IMG/VR virus record: IMGVR_UViG_3300032893_000213
Location: 1-32,455 of that record
Length of the DNA: 32,455 nt
From: a virus
Reading direction: 5' to 3' (one strand)
Below the pieces are notes generated by a model, which was given only the letters and a program-made list of their open reading frames with translations, was not told the origin of the DNA and ran no database searches. Numbering within the stretch: position 1 is the first letter of the stretch; every line of letters starts with the position of its first letter. The position numbers and the translations under genes are program-made. Positions 11,980 through 19,413 of this stretch are shown one piece after another.

Positions 11980-12347
11980 TGCAAAATATTGGTAGATGTG
12001 ATGGCGCTTACCCAGGAAGGGTACAGTCTGATGCTATTTATATATTAGATTTAGACGGTACTAACGAAGATCATTTTAATATTCCTACTAATGCAACTGT
12101 AGCAGTTATTGCTGCTACTGGTAATTTTTATGTCTTGACCAATGGTCAGACTGCTGCTATACCTGTTGCTAGTCAAAAGACTGGTGCTAATACCAATCCA
12201 GAATTAAATCCTACAGTTTTATCTGTTGTTGCTGGTAATTTATTTTCTGCTATTGCTCCATCGGCCTGTATTGTAACTATTTCCTTTTATCAAGATACAG
12301 ATAAATTATACTCAACAAGTAATCCTAATATTAATAATCCTCCCTAA
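11979..12347 (+). CDS. Probable virion protein, 122 residues
   Basis: It starts MQNIGRCDGAYPGRVQSDAI. Mainly beta-like, with many Thr/Asn/Ala (IPTNATVAVIAATGNFYVLT), the texture of head-decoration or tail-fibre proteins. The ATG overlaps the previous stop (TAATG). No signal peptide. I cannot name a family. Confidence 0.5.
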   Translation: MQNIGRCDGAYPGRVQSDAIYILDLDGTNEDHFNIPTNATVAVIAATGNFYVLTNGQTAAIPVASQKTGANTNPELNPTVLSVVAGNLFSAIAPSACIVTISFYQDTDKLYSTSNPNINNPP

Positions 12348-12559
12348 TGATTAATATATTATTATCAGTACTTTTAGCTTCGTCTAGTTATGGGGGTTAT
12401 GGGACTGGATATGATAATTGCTATAATTTTCCTAATAGCGATTGTTATAGCACCTTTTATCCAAATACATCTGTTCCCCCAGGAAATAATTTAACAGCCG
12501 ATGATGGCTCTACCGTATTAACAGCCGATGATGGCTCTACTGCTTTAACTGCAAGGTAA
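12347..12559 (+). CDS. Small exported or membrane-linked protein with tandem repeat
   Basis: 70 residues: hydrophobic start MINILLSVLLASS, then a Tyr/Asn/Cys-rich middle (YDNCYNFPNSDCYS) and two copies of a 9-residue unit, LTADDGSTV/LTADDGSTA. The DNA repeat is at 12491-12544. It lies directly before the fibre genes. Function unknown. Confidence 0.5.
   Translation: MINILLSVLLASSSYGGYGTGYDNCYNFPNSDCYSTFYPNTSVPPGNNLTADDGSTVLTADDGSTALTAR
12491..12544 (+). repeat. 27-bp tandem repeat, two copies, in frame
   Basis: 12491-12517 and 12518-12544 differ only near their ends and encode LTADDGST plus one residue each. Recent slippage in a coding sequence. Confidence 0.8.
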
Positions 12560-12561
12560 AA

Positions 12562-13440
12562 ATGATAAAGAAAATTTCAGCTATTGTTTTAGGGCTTTTA
12601 CTGATTAATCCTGCCTATGCTACGGATTTTAAAACGTTTATTCCTGCTCAATCTACAGCTACAACTCCTGGAGCTACAGATTATTATCCTTTAGTACAAG
12701 GGGGGGCCACTAAGAAAGTTGCTGGAACTAGTTTATTATATGCTCCTAACAATCTTTCTGATTTGCCCAGTCCTTCTGCTGCAAGGAGTAATCTATTGCT
12801 TGGGGGATTTGCTGTTCTAACTCCAGGTACACTTACAAATACCAAATGGTGTATCTCTGACGGTACTACAATTAGTTGTACTCAAGATGCCCCGGTTCTG
12901 GTCAATGGCGCGCTCGGCACGCCGACTAGCGGCACGCTTACGAATGCAACTGGGCTTCCCTACAGCGGTCTTGCGAGTGGCACAAACACGACGATGGCTG
13001 CTGTCATCGGGACTGGGGGTTCGCTCACCTTCAGCGGCAGTGGTTCGATTAATGCGTCGGAGGTCAAAGGCGATGCCAATGTAACGTTTTTGGATGTGAA
13101 CCAATCCTTTACCAAGGGACAGGCGATTACGCCGAATGCCTTGGGAAGCGTGACGGGCGCGACGGCGATTGATGCCAGCACCGCCAACGATTTTACGATG
13201 TCCACGACTGGCAATATTACGCTCTCTAATCCGACCAACCTCAAGGCCGGGCAGACGCTGAATTTCTTCATCACCTACGGCGGCACACACACGGTCACGT
13301 TGGGTAGCGAGTACCAATCTGCGGGCGGGACGGGGACGTTGGCGTTCAGTTCGACCAATGCTGAGGAAGACGTGCTGACCTGCCGAACTCCCGACACGAC
13401 GCATCTTGTCTGTTCGCTGATAGCCAACGTGAGCCACTAA
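12562..13440 (+). CDS. Secreted or fibre-like chimeric protein, AT-rich head and GC-rich tail
   Basis: 292 residues. A signal-like start (MIKKISAIVLGLLLINPAYA) is followed by Thr/Ala/Gly-rich repeats. The first 110 or so codons use the phage's AT-rich style. From about 12885 the codons turn sharply GC-rich and the protein reads GALGTPTSGTLTNATGLP, a repeat-type sequence widespread in tail fibres of phages of alphaproteobacteria. The frame is continuous across the join, so this is a fusion by recombination rather than a broken gene. Tail spike or fibre is the likely role, although a signal peptide is odd for a virion protein. Confidence 0.65.
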   Translation: MIKKISAIVLGLLLINPAYATDFKTFIPAQSTATTPGATDYYPLVQGGATKKVAGTSLLYAPNNLSDLPSPSAARSNLLLGGFAVLTPGTLTNTKWCISDGTTISCTQDAPVLVNGALGTPTSGTLTNATGLPYSGLASGTNTTMAAVIGTGGSLTFSGSGSINASEVKGDANVTFLDVNQSFTKGQAITPNALGSVTGATAIDASTANDFTMSTTGNITLSNPTNLKAGQTLNFFITYGGTHTVTLGSEYQSAGGTGTLAFSSTNAEEDVLTCRTPDTTHLVCSLIANVSH

Positions 13441-16115
13441 TGCTGCGCCGTCTTCTCCTTGCGTTCGGGCTGCTATGCGTCCTTGCGACCCCCGCCCTTG
13501 CGACCACGACTTTCACGGCCGGAACTAACTGCCCCGCTGGTTTCAATGTCACAGGAGGCGGACTCACCGTAGCCAGCACGGCGAACGGGTATCAAACCTG
13601 TTTCGCCAACAATCCGAAGTGGTCCGGTCTGAAGTATTTCGAGGTCACATTTGTTACGAACGGCAATCTTTATGTTGGCTTGGCAAACAACGGCAACGGA
13701 TCGCCCTTCGCGGGAGTCCCAAGCGCTAACGGCGGCTGGTCGACTAACACAAACAACTACATAGGGGTCAATTATACTTCCATCAGCTATCTCCACACTG
13801 TAAGCAGCGGCGCGATCTATTGGGGAAACAATGCGCTCAAGACATCAATCGGCACGACATCAGCCAGTCAAGTCGTCGCTATCGCAGCAGACTTCAACAG
13901 CAATCCACCGCAGTTTTGGGTAGCGCCAAACGCTACCAATCTGGTCTGCAATGGCAGCGGCGGGTCTGGCAGCTCCGCTCCGCAATACAACGGGAACTGC
14001 ACCAGTGATCCGAGCATTCCGGGTTCTGGGGCTGGGAACACGGGCGGCACTGGCGTTAATTTCTTTCTACAGGGATTTGCCTATTTTCCTGTGTTCCAAA
14101 CCAATGGCACGGGGCAATCGGCTACCTATAACTTTGGAGGATCAGGCTTCGCTGGGGTGCTGCCAACTGGCTACAGCTCGTGGGATGATAATTCCGACAG
14201 CAGCAGCAACGCACCAAATCCGGGGCCGACGAATGCGGTAAGCCTCAATATTGCAAATGCTCCGGGCTGGGCTGCGAGCACGTCGTATGCCGCCGGGAAG
14301 CGGGTCGTCGCAGGACCGGGTTGGGCGCCAGGTTCTCCAGGTTCCTTTACAAGCGGCTCGGCGCTCTATCTGTGGGCCATTCAAGGGGCTGGCGGCACGT
14401 CGGGCGGAAGCCCGCCTGCCGGCTTCTCTTCCTGCCCGACTCCGGCAGCATATGGCGGCGGATTTACGGGATCGACCCCTTCGCAGTGGTCGGGCGCAAC
14501 GACAGTCAGTGACAATGGCCTGACGTGGGTGTGTTTGACGAAAGTCGATAACGTCACTCTGACGGGGGCATTTTTCGACACGAGCACGGCATGGTCAGCG
14601 GGAGCCACTTTCTACTACGGGCAACGTGTAACCAATACGGCTGGGCAGGTCTTCAAGATGACCGCTGCACGCAGCTCGCCCTTTACTTGCACGACGGGCG
14701 GTTCCGCGCCGTCTTGGGTTACAACCACGCTCTACGTATCTACCACGAGCGACAATACCTGCACCTGGACCTACGTTGCATCGACGCTGGTTTATTCGTC
14801 GCAGACAGGATATTTCCCGCCCCAGGTCAATTACGCTGGGTCTTCCACCTATCCCAATGCCGGGTTCAATTGGCCTCTTACCATAAATGTTTGGTACGGG
14901 GGCTCGGCACAACAGCTTTATCAGCCAGGGCAGAACAACGAGAACATCCCGCTGTTGATGACCGATCACGGCACGTTGACCGATGGCGCCGGCACGATTG
15001 CTGAGTGCAAAAATGCTTATTTTTTCAGTGCCTACGTCCTATTCAGCCCATCAAGCGCGAATGGTGGGTTGAATGCTTGCGCTGGACTGTACTCAGTAAC
15101 TGGGCTAAATTTCACCGTGGCTCCTGGCGACAGTATAGTGGACAATGTTGCAAATCGATTGGGGGTGGACTCGACAAAAGGTGTTGAGATTTACAACAAC
15201 GCGACGCCGACTGGATCGTGGCAATATTACTATACCGAAGGCGAGTCCATCGCGATCGACGACACGGGAATGAACATCTCGCGGTTCCAGTTCGTCTCGA
15301 CGCAGGGGGGATGCCTTACCGGCGGGAAGTTCGGTGGTCCGGGGCTTGGCATCACCAACAACGACAATTTCTTTGACAACATAATGGATTGCGGCGGCAC
15401 CGCGTCTGGAGCGCGTGGTGCTTTTGCGATTGACGCGGGAGGATACGAAGCTAACAATCTAATAATCTATCGGGGCACGCAGGCAGGCAGCTTTGGCACT
15501 TTCTGTTTCTATCCCTGCGCCATCTTCAACAATACTATCGTCGGTAATAGTGCGACTAACGGCACAGCCATTCAGAATGACGCGCCAGCCGCGGGATTTT
15601 GGGCATCAGGGGGCTCATTCTTCCCGGCGCCCTTTAACAACAACGTCTTCATCGGATTTCCGAATTGCTGGGCTGTGAATACGACGAACTGGACATCGGG
15701 TAACATTTCCGCACAGACTGGAGCTAATAACGCCACTGATCGGGCAAGCTGTCCTACAGGCGGAACCTTTACCTCTACAGTAGGCAGGACATACACCCAA
15801 GAACTTCTGCCAGGGATAAGTGGCAGTGGGTGTAACGGGAGTGCCTCGTGCTATGGGTTAACGCCATCGACCGAATTTGTTAACCCGACTATTGGGTCTT
15901 CGGAGAATTTCAAGGTCAAGTCCACTTCGTCGTTGATATACAGCGGAGGAGGCGCTTTTAGCAAATCGACTGGTGGGTCGTGGATGGGAACCTTGGTTCC
16001 TGGGCCAGATATTTTCGGGACTGTACGTCCGGTAAGCGGTCGGTACGACATCGGGGCGGAGATGTTCGTTCCGGCTGCCGCTAACGGTTTGCCGCTGATC
16101 TTCGGGGTGCCGTGA
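12885..16115 (+). mobile_element. GC-rich foreign segment (fibre module swap)
   Basis: Base composition jumps from about one-third GC to well over half within a few codons at about 12885. It drops back just after the stop of the 891-residue gene at 16115. The segment holds the tail of one gene and all of the next. No transposase or repeat marks the ends, so recombination-driven module exchange is likely. Confidence 0.75.
13440..16115 (+). CDS. Large fibre or adhesin-like protein: SPRY-like, carbohydrate-binding-like and beta-helix regions
   Basis: 891 residues beginning with a signal-like MLRRLLLAFGLLCVLATPALA. Residues about 60-130 resemble SPRY domains (LKYFEVTF...NLYVGLANNGN). Around 275-310 and 385-415 are WxAxxxYxxGxxV segments (WAASTSYAAGKRVV, WSAGATFYYGQRV), the look of CBM5/12-type carbohydrate-binding repeats. 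The rest is Asn/Gly/Ser-rich with paired cysteines, like a right-handed beta-helix of a polysaccharide-binding or cleaving tail protein, ending with a YDIGAEMF segment as seen in secreted beta-helix proteins. Strongly GC-rich throughout. The ATG overlaps the previous stop. Domain names are by eye. Confidence 0.6.
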   Translation: MLRRLLLAFGLLCVLATPALATTTFTAGTNCPAGFNVTGGGLTVASTANGYQTCFANNPKWSGLKYFEVTFVTNGNLYVGLANNGNGSPFAGVPSANGGWSTNTNNYIGVNYTSISYLHTVSSGAIYWGNNALKTSIGTTSASQVVAIAADFNSNPPQFWVAPNATNLVCNGSGGSGSSAPQYNGNCTSDPSIPGSGAGNTGGTGVNFFLQGFAYFPVFQTNGTGQSATYNFGGSGFAGVLPTGYSSWDDNSDSSSNAPNPGPTNAVSLNIANAPGWAASTSYAAGKRVVAGPGWAPGSPGSFTSGSALYLWAIQGAGGTSGGSPPAGFSSCPTPAAYGGGFTGSTPSQWSGATTVSDNGLTWVCLTKVDNVTLTGAFFDTSTAWSAGATFYYGQRVTNTAGQVFKMTAARSSPFTCTTGGSAPSWVTTTLYVSTTSDNTCTWTYVASTLVYSSQTGYFPPQVNYAGSSTYPNAGFNWPLTINVWYGGSAQQLYQPGQNNENIPLLMTDHGTLTDGAGTIAECKNAYFFSAYVLFSPSSANGGLNACAGLYSVTGLNFTVAPGDSIVDNVANRLGVDSTKGVEIYNNATPTGSWQYYYTEGESIAIDDTGMNISRFQFVSTQGGCLTGGKFGGPGLGITNNDNFFDNIMDCGGTASGARGAFAIDAGGYEANNLIIYRGTQAGSFGTFCFYPCAIFNNTIVGNSATNGTAIQNDAPAAGFWASGGSFFPAPFNNNVFIGFPNCWAVNTTNWTSGNISAQTGANNATDRASCPTGGTFTSTVGRTYTQELLPGISGSGCNGSASCYGLTPSTEFVNPTIGSSENFKVKSTSSLIYSGGGAFSKSTGGSWMGTLVPGPDIFGTVRPVSGRYDIGAEMFVPAAANGLPLIFGVP

Positions 16116-16202
16116 GCCAATACATTCAAAATCAAAACTTATCTATTAAACAAAGAGTAAAATACACTTTCTATAATTTTTTCAATCAGGAGACTAAAAT
16201 AA

Positions 16203-17111
16203 ATGGCTATTAGCACATCTCAAACTATTGTTGATGTATCACATATTGTAGAACCCAATGCTCGCACAGCAGTAGATTATCTAGCGGATGTGTTAGCGAC
16301 AGCAGGTCTTGATGGGACTGGTACATTAACTATTGGCGGTACTAATACCGCTGCAATTACTGGTACTACTATTACTGCTAATACTGCCTTCTCAGGCCCA
16401 ACTACAGGCGTTGTAGCAGGTACTAATGCTGCTGCTGGTAAGGTTGGTGAAGTTATCGGTGGTCAGTTATTTGGTACTGCCACCACAGCTACAGTAACTA
16501 TTACTATTGCTGCTCCTGGTGTTGTCACTTGGACTGCTCATGGCTTCTCTACTGTAATCCCTCAGCCAGTTGTATTCACTACAACTATTGCCCTACCAAC
16601 CGGTATTACTTCTGGTACAGTTTATTACACTGTCCCTTCCTTTGTTACTACCAATACTTTCCAGATTGCTACCTCAATTGCTAATGCTATTGCTGGTACT
16701 TCTATCACCACTTCTGGCTCACAGTCAGGTGTACAGACTGGTACTGCCGGTTGTGCAATGGCAAATACTACTGTAATTGATGTTACTGGTATGGCCCTTA
16801 CTGCCGGTGATTGGGATGTGTGGGGAAGTATTTCTTGGAACCTTGGTACTACTACTACATGGACTAAGCTTGAAGCTTCAATTAGCCAGACTACTGCTAC
16901 TCTAGCAACTTCTGGTGCTGTTGTAGGTTCTTCCTATAGTTTACTTGCTCAGATTTCTGCTGCTGCTACCAATGGTGTGTCAACACTTGCTATTCCAATG
17001 TGTCAAGTTAATGTCAGCGGCACAACTAATATTTTTATGCCAGTGAAGGGTACATTTGCTATCTCTACTGCTGGCGCTTATGGCTTTTTATTTGCTAGAC
17101 GGAGACGATAA
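16203..17111 (+). CDS. Virion protein with shared N-terminal attachment domain
   Basis: 302 residues after a clear AGGAG site. The first 40 residues (IVDVSHIVEPNARTAVDYLA) resemble the start of the protein at 31229 (LVDVSQIDNRIIAQRIDYLA), which suggests a common docking domain. The remainder is Thr/Ala/Gly-rich beta repeat ending in FARRRR. Probably a tail fibre, head fibre or decoration protein. AT-rich again, right after the GC-rich island. Confidence 0.6.
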   Translation: MAISTSQTIVDVSHIVEPNARTAVDYLADVLATAGLDGTGTLTIGGTNTAAITGTTITANTAFSGPTTGVVAGTNAAAGKVGEVIGGQLFGTATTATVTITIAAPGVVTWTAHGFSTVIPQPVVFTTTIALPTGITSGTVYYTVPSFVTTNTFQIATSIANAIAGTSITTSGSQSGVQTGTAGCAMANTTVIDVTGMALTAGDWDVWGSISWNLGTTTTWTKLEASISQTTATLATSGAVVGSSYSLLAQISAAATNGVSTLAIPMCQVNVSGTTNIFMPVKGTFAISTAGAYGFLFARRRR

Positions 17112-17290
17112 TGGCTACTTTTAATGATGATCATGGTAACGAATACAAGCGAGACAGTTCTCCTAAGTATTTAAATTGGGAACGTAAGCCTCCCACTCAT
17201 CCTACTTGTGGTAAGGGAGTAGATGCTCCTAAGATTGGTAAGATTGTTGATGTTACTAATCGTGATATGACCTGTAAAGGAAATTACTAG
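17111..17290 (+). CDS. 59-residue hypothetical protein
   Basis: It starts MATFNDDHGNEYKRDSSPKY with the ATG overlapping the previous stop (TAATG). Polar, basic, with two cysteines (PTCGKG, MTCKG). Possibly a minor virion component. Ends five bases after a GGAAA that serves the next gene. Confidence 0.5.
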   Translation: MATFNDDHGNEYKRDSSPKYLNWERKPPTHPTCGKGVDAPKIGKIVDVTNRDMTCKGNY

Positions 17291-17415
17291 TGGCTAAGTC
17301 TGAAATTAATATGAAGGCTTTTATGAAGGCTGACAAAAAGCAAGATAAGAAAATGATGGCTGCTGATGAAAAGGCAGACAAGAAACTTGCGAAGAAGTTT
17401 CTCAAGAAGAAGTAA
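17290..17415 (+). CDS. 41-residue Lys-rich protein, GTG start
   Basis: GTG at 17290, with AAAGGA ten bases upstream and a one-base overlap with the previous TAG. The peptide is nearly all Lys, Asp, Ala and Met (MKAFMKADKKQDKKMMAADE) and ends FLKKK. Charged helix; one of four tiny basic proteins in this structural region. Confidence 0.5.
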   Translation: MAKSEINMKAFMKADKKQDKKMMAADEKADKKLAKKFLKKK

Positions 17416-17467
17416 TTTGTTTTATAAAAGAACATTATCAAAAATTTTAACATTATTGGAGGTACAA

Positions 17468-17671
17468 ATGAGTGCAATTGATGATCTGAATACTGCTGTT
17501 GGAACTATGACTAAGGCTGTTAATGATGCTGTAGCTGATCTACAGGCTGTTGCTGCTGCACTAGCTGCTGCGGTTGCTGCTAATGATCCTGCAGCCATTG
17601 AGGCTGCTGTTCAGAGTCTTAATACTTTAGCTGGCACCCTAGAGGCTGCTGTAGCTGCTAACCATGTCTAA
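17468..17671 (+). CDS. Alanine-rich coiled-coil protein
   Basis: A perfect GGAGG lies five bases before the ATG at 17468, so the longer open frame from 17366 is not used. 67 residues, MSAIDDLNTAVGTMTKAVND... with heptad-like Ala/Leu/Val spacing throughout, so a long amphipathic helix that likely oligomerises. Small coiled-coil proteins like this occur in fibres or as chaperones. No name possible. Confidence 0.6.
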   Translation: MSAIDDLNTAVGTMTKAVNDAVADLQAVAAALAAAVAANDPAAIEAAVQSLNTLAGTLEAAVAANHV

Positions 17672-17822
17672 AGCCCATCCAGGTTTTAAGGCTGTCCAAT
17701 CTAAGATTGAGGGGGAGGGTTACTCTGCTAAAACAGCAGGGGCAATCCTCGCCTCTAAAACTAGAGGCGCATCTAAAGCAGCTAAGAAAGCTAATCCAAG
17801 ATTAAAGAAAGTTCGTGGCTAA
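17664..17822 (+). CDS. 52-residue basic protein
   Basis: MSKAHPGFKAVQSKIEGEGY... ending ANPRLKKVRG. The GFKAVQSKIEGEGYS and GAILASKTRGASKAAKK blocks are of a type seen repeatedly as short conserved basic proteins in podovirus structural regions. It overlaps both neighbours by eight bases. Probable virion or DNA-binding protein. Confidence 0.55.
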   Translation: MSKAHPGFKAVQSKIEGEGYSAKTAGAILASKTRGASKAAKKANPRLKKVRG

Positions 17823-18000
17823 TACATTTAATTATTCAGTATTACTTGATCCTATAATTTATCCATATGAAGAAATAGCTAAAACAGAAGGATATTTCAT
17901 ATTACGTAACAAAGCCGAACAAGTAGGATGGAAAAACTTTAAATTTGGTTTTATTAAAGATGAACCTACAAAAATGTGGCGTGCTTATATATGGCAATAG
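17815..18000 (+). CDS. Small hypothetical protein, GTG start
   Basis: 61 residues from GTG 17815 within the end of the previous gene. MANTFNYSVLLDPIIYPYEE is followed by a helix and FGFIKDEPTKMWRAYIWQ. Mixed alpha/beta; no family recognised. Confidence 0.5.
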   Translation: MANTFNYSVLLDPIIYPYEEIAKTEGYFILRNKAEQVGWKNFKFGFIKDEPTKMWRAYIWQ

Positions 18001-18395
18001 ATTTTTACTGTTTAGGTTATTGGGAGCCTGAAGAATACACTAAAGATTGTTGGATAGATCATCTACGAAAGCTATTTAAGTTTGTAGATTATATAGATGA
18101 TATATCTATAATCACTAGAGCAGCAGATTTTCGTAGTCCTGAGGATCATATTCAGGGGGCATTAGCTAGTGCTGCTACATACTGGCATCAAGATTTAAAT
18201 GGTGAAGATGTATGGATGATAGTATGGGCTAATATATTTCCTACTAAAGTAAAAAATCAAGAACTAAAATCTAAATATATTTACATGTTTAAAAATGCTA
18301 ATTATGAACATATGGCACCATTAGAGTGTATTGATACAAAACGATGGTTTGCTAAATGTCACCTATCAGACGAGTATGCTAAGCGATGCCTTTAA
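17991..18395 (+). CDS. Hypothetical protein, about 134 residues
   Basis: Likely start ATG 17991 (MAIDFYCLGYWEPEEY); an upstream in-frame start exists. Aromatic- and acid-rich, with CWIDHLRKLFKFVDYIDDI and a C-terminal CIDTKRWFAKCHLSDEYAKRCL bearing cysteines. It overlaps the upstream gene by 10 bases and the downstream one by 10. Compact soluble fold likely; no family recognised. Confidence 0.5.
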   Translation: MAIDFYCLGYWEPEEYTKDCWIDHLRKLFKFVDYIDDISIITRAADFRSPEDHIQGALASAATYWHQDLNGEDVWMIVWANIFPTKVKNQELKSKYIYMFKNANYEHMAPLECIDTKRWFAKCHLSDEYAKRCL

Positions 18396-18559
18396 GAACA
18401 CCTTCAGGTAAGAAGACCAAATTGGGGGATGTAGAACCAAAACTTAAGAAAGAGTATAAGAACAATAAGGGTGCTATATATGGAACTCTTAATAAGATTG
18501 GCCTAATGAGGGGCAATAAGGCTACAGCTAAAGGGGCTAGTGCAGCAAAAAAGAAATGA
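18386..18559 (+). CDS. 57-residue basic protein before the small terminase
   Basis: MPLRTPSGKKTKLGDVEPKL ... ending KGASAAKKK. Rich in Lys/Gly/Ala. It overlaps the terminase small subunit start by four bases (ATGA). Its place just before the packaging genes fits a DNA-associated role, but this is positional only. Confidence 0.55.
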   Translation: MPLRTPSGKKTKLGDVEPKLKKEYKNNKGAIYGTLNKIGLMRGNKATAKGASAAKKK

Positions 18560-18939
18560 GTAGTAATGAACTAACCACAAGAGAAGATGCATTTATACAT
18601 AATCTTATAAGAGGTATGCCTGTTAAAGATGCAGCTATTGAAGCAGGTTTTTCTGATGGGATGTATGGTTATGCTTTAAGGAAGAGATTAGCTAAACAAA
18701 TCATTGATGCTGCTCAAGATTATCTTTCAATGCATTCTGTTAAAGCTGCCCTTAAGATAGTAGAATCAGTAGATACTACAGAACCTATTAATCCTTTACA
18801 GCTTCAAGCAGCAAATTCTCTATTAGATAGAGTAGGCATTATCAAGAAAGAACCTAATACAGGTATTGCAATTAAAGCAAATATTTTTATTTTACCAGAA
18901 AAGAAACCATCAGAAATTATTATTGAAAATGAATCTTAA
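18556..18939 (+). CDS. terS: Terminase small subunit
   Basis: 127 residues with an N-terminal helix-turn-helix: LTTREDAFIHNLIRGMPVKDAAIEAGFSDG, the typical start of phage small terminases (LTxKQxxFVxxyxxGxxxxxAAxxAGYS), then a helical oligomerisation region and an extended tail. It recognises the packaging site and hands DNA to the large subunit encoded shortly downstream. Assignment rests on the N-terminal pattern plus position. Confidence 0.75.
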   Translation: MSSNELTTREDAFIHNLIRGMPVKDAAIEAGFSDGMYGYALRKRLAKQIIDAAQDYLSMHSVKAALKIVESVDTTEPINPLQLQAANSLLDRVGIIKKEPNTGIAIKANIFILPEKKPSEIIIENES

Positions 18940-19159
18940 TTCACCAACTCGTTCTAATTGTTTATTTTGGGCAATAAACACTTGGTTACACTATGGTGGG
19001 TATATAAGATGTAGACGATCACATAATATTAGACTGTTACCACATTTCATATGGTCTATTGATAAAATTGAATGGTATGGATATAGCCCTATAAAACCTA
19101 CTAGGAAATGGTGGCGTCTATATTGGATACTGTTTAAAGGTTATATTGAAAAAGAATAA
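18929..19159 (+). CDS. Conserved small phage protein between terminase genes
   Basis: ATG 18929 (MNLNSPTRSNCLFWAINTWLHYGGYIRCRRS), 76 residues, overlapping the small terminase end. NCLFWA-x-GGY-x-RxS and PHFIWS are reminiscent of short tryptophan-rich proteins common in phages and prophages of Rhizobiales. Function unknown. Its stop overlaps the next ATG (TAATG). Confidence 0.55.
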   Translation: MNLNSPTRSNCLFWAINTWLHYGGYIRCRRSHNIRLLPHFIWSIDKIEWYGYSPIKPTRKWWRLYWILFKGYIEKE

Positions 19160-19413
19160 TGAGTAGACACGAACCCTTCGGCTATTACAAAGATGAAGAT
19201 GGAAACAAACTTGTAAACGAAGACGAATTAAAAGCTTTAAAACAAGCACAATATTATATCAATCAGGGTTGTTCTATGCAATCTGTTAGAGATTGGCTAG
19301 TAAAAAAAACAGGTAGAACTATTTCTGTTCAAGGACTATTAAAATCAATTAAATATAATGGCAGATTCCCTAAAGAAACGATACATCAACTCTCCGAAGA
19401 ATCAGCGCCTTAA
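19159..19413 (+). CDS. Small protein with HTH-like segment
   Basis: 84 residues, MSRHEPFGYYKDEDGNKLVN, then ELKALKQAQYYINQGCSMQSVRDWLVKKTGRTISVQGLLKSI. The QSVRDWLVKKTG-x-SVQGLLK part reads like the helix-turn-helix of recombinase-type DNA-binding domains and may help terminase choose DNA. It overlaps the large terminase start by 56 bases. Confidence 0.5.
   Translation: MSRHEPFGYYKDEDGNKLVNEDELKALKQAQYYINQGCSMQSVRDWLVKKTGRTISVQGLLKSIKYNGRFPKETIHQLSEESAP

Noticed and set aside
12817-16135. Long minus-strand and other-frame ORFs within the GC-rich island
   Set aside because: High GC content removes stop codons from all frames. The plus-strand genes have signal-like starts, overlapping stop/start coupling and sensible protein texture; the others do not.
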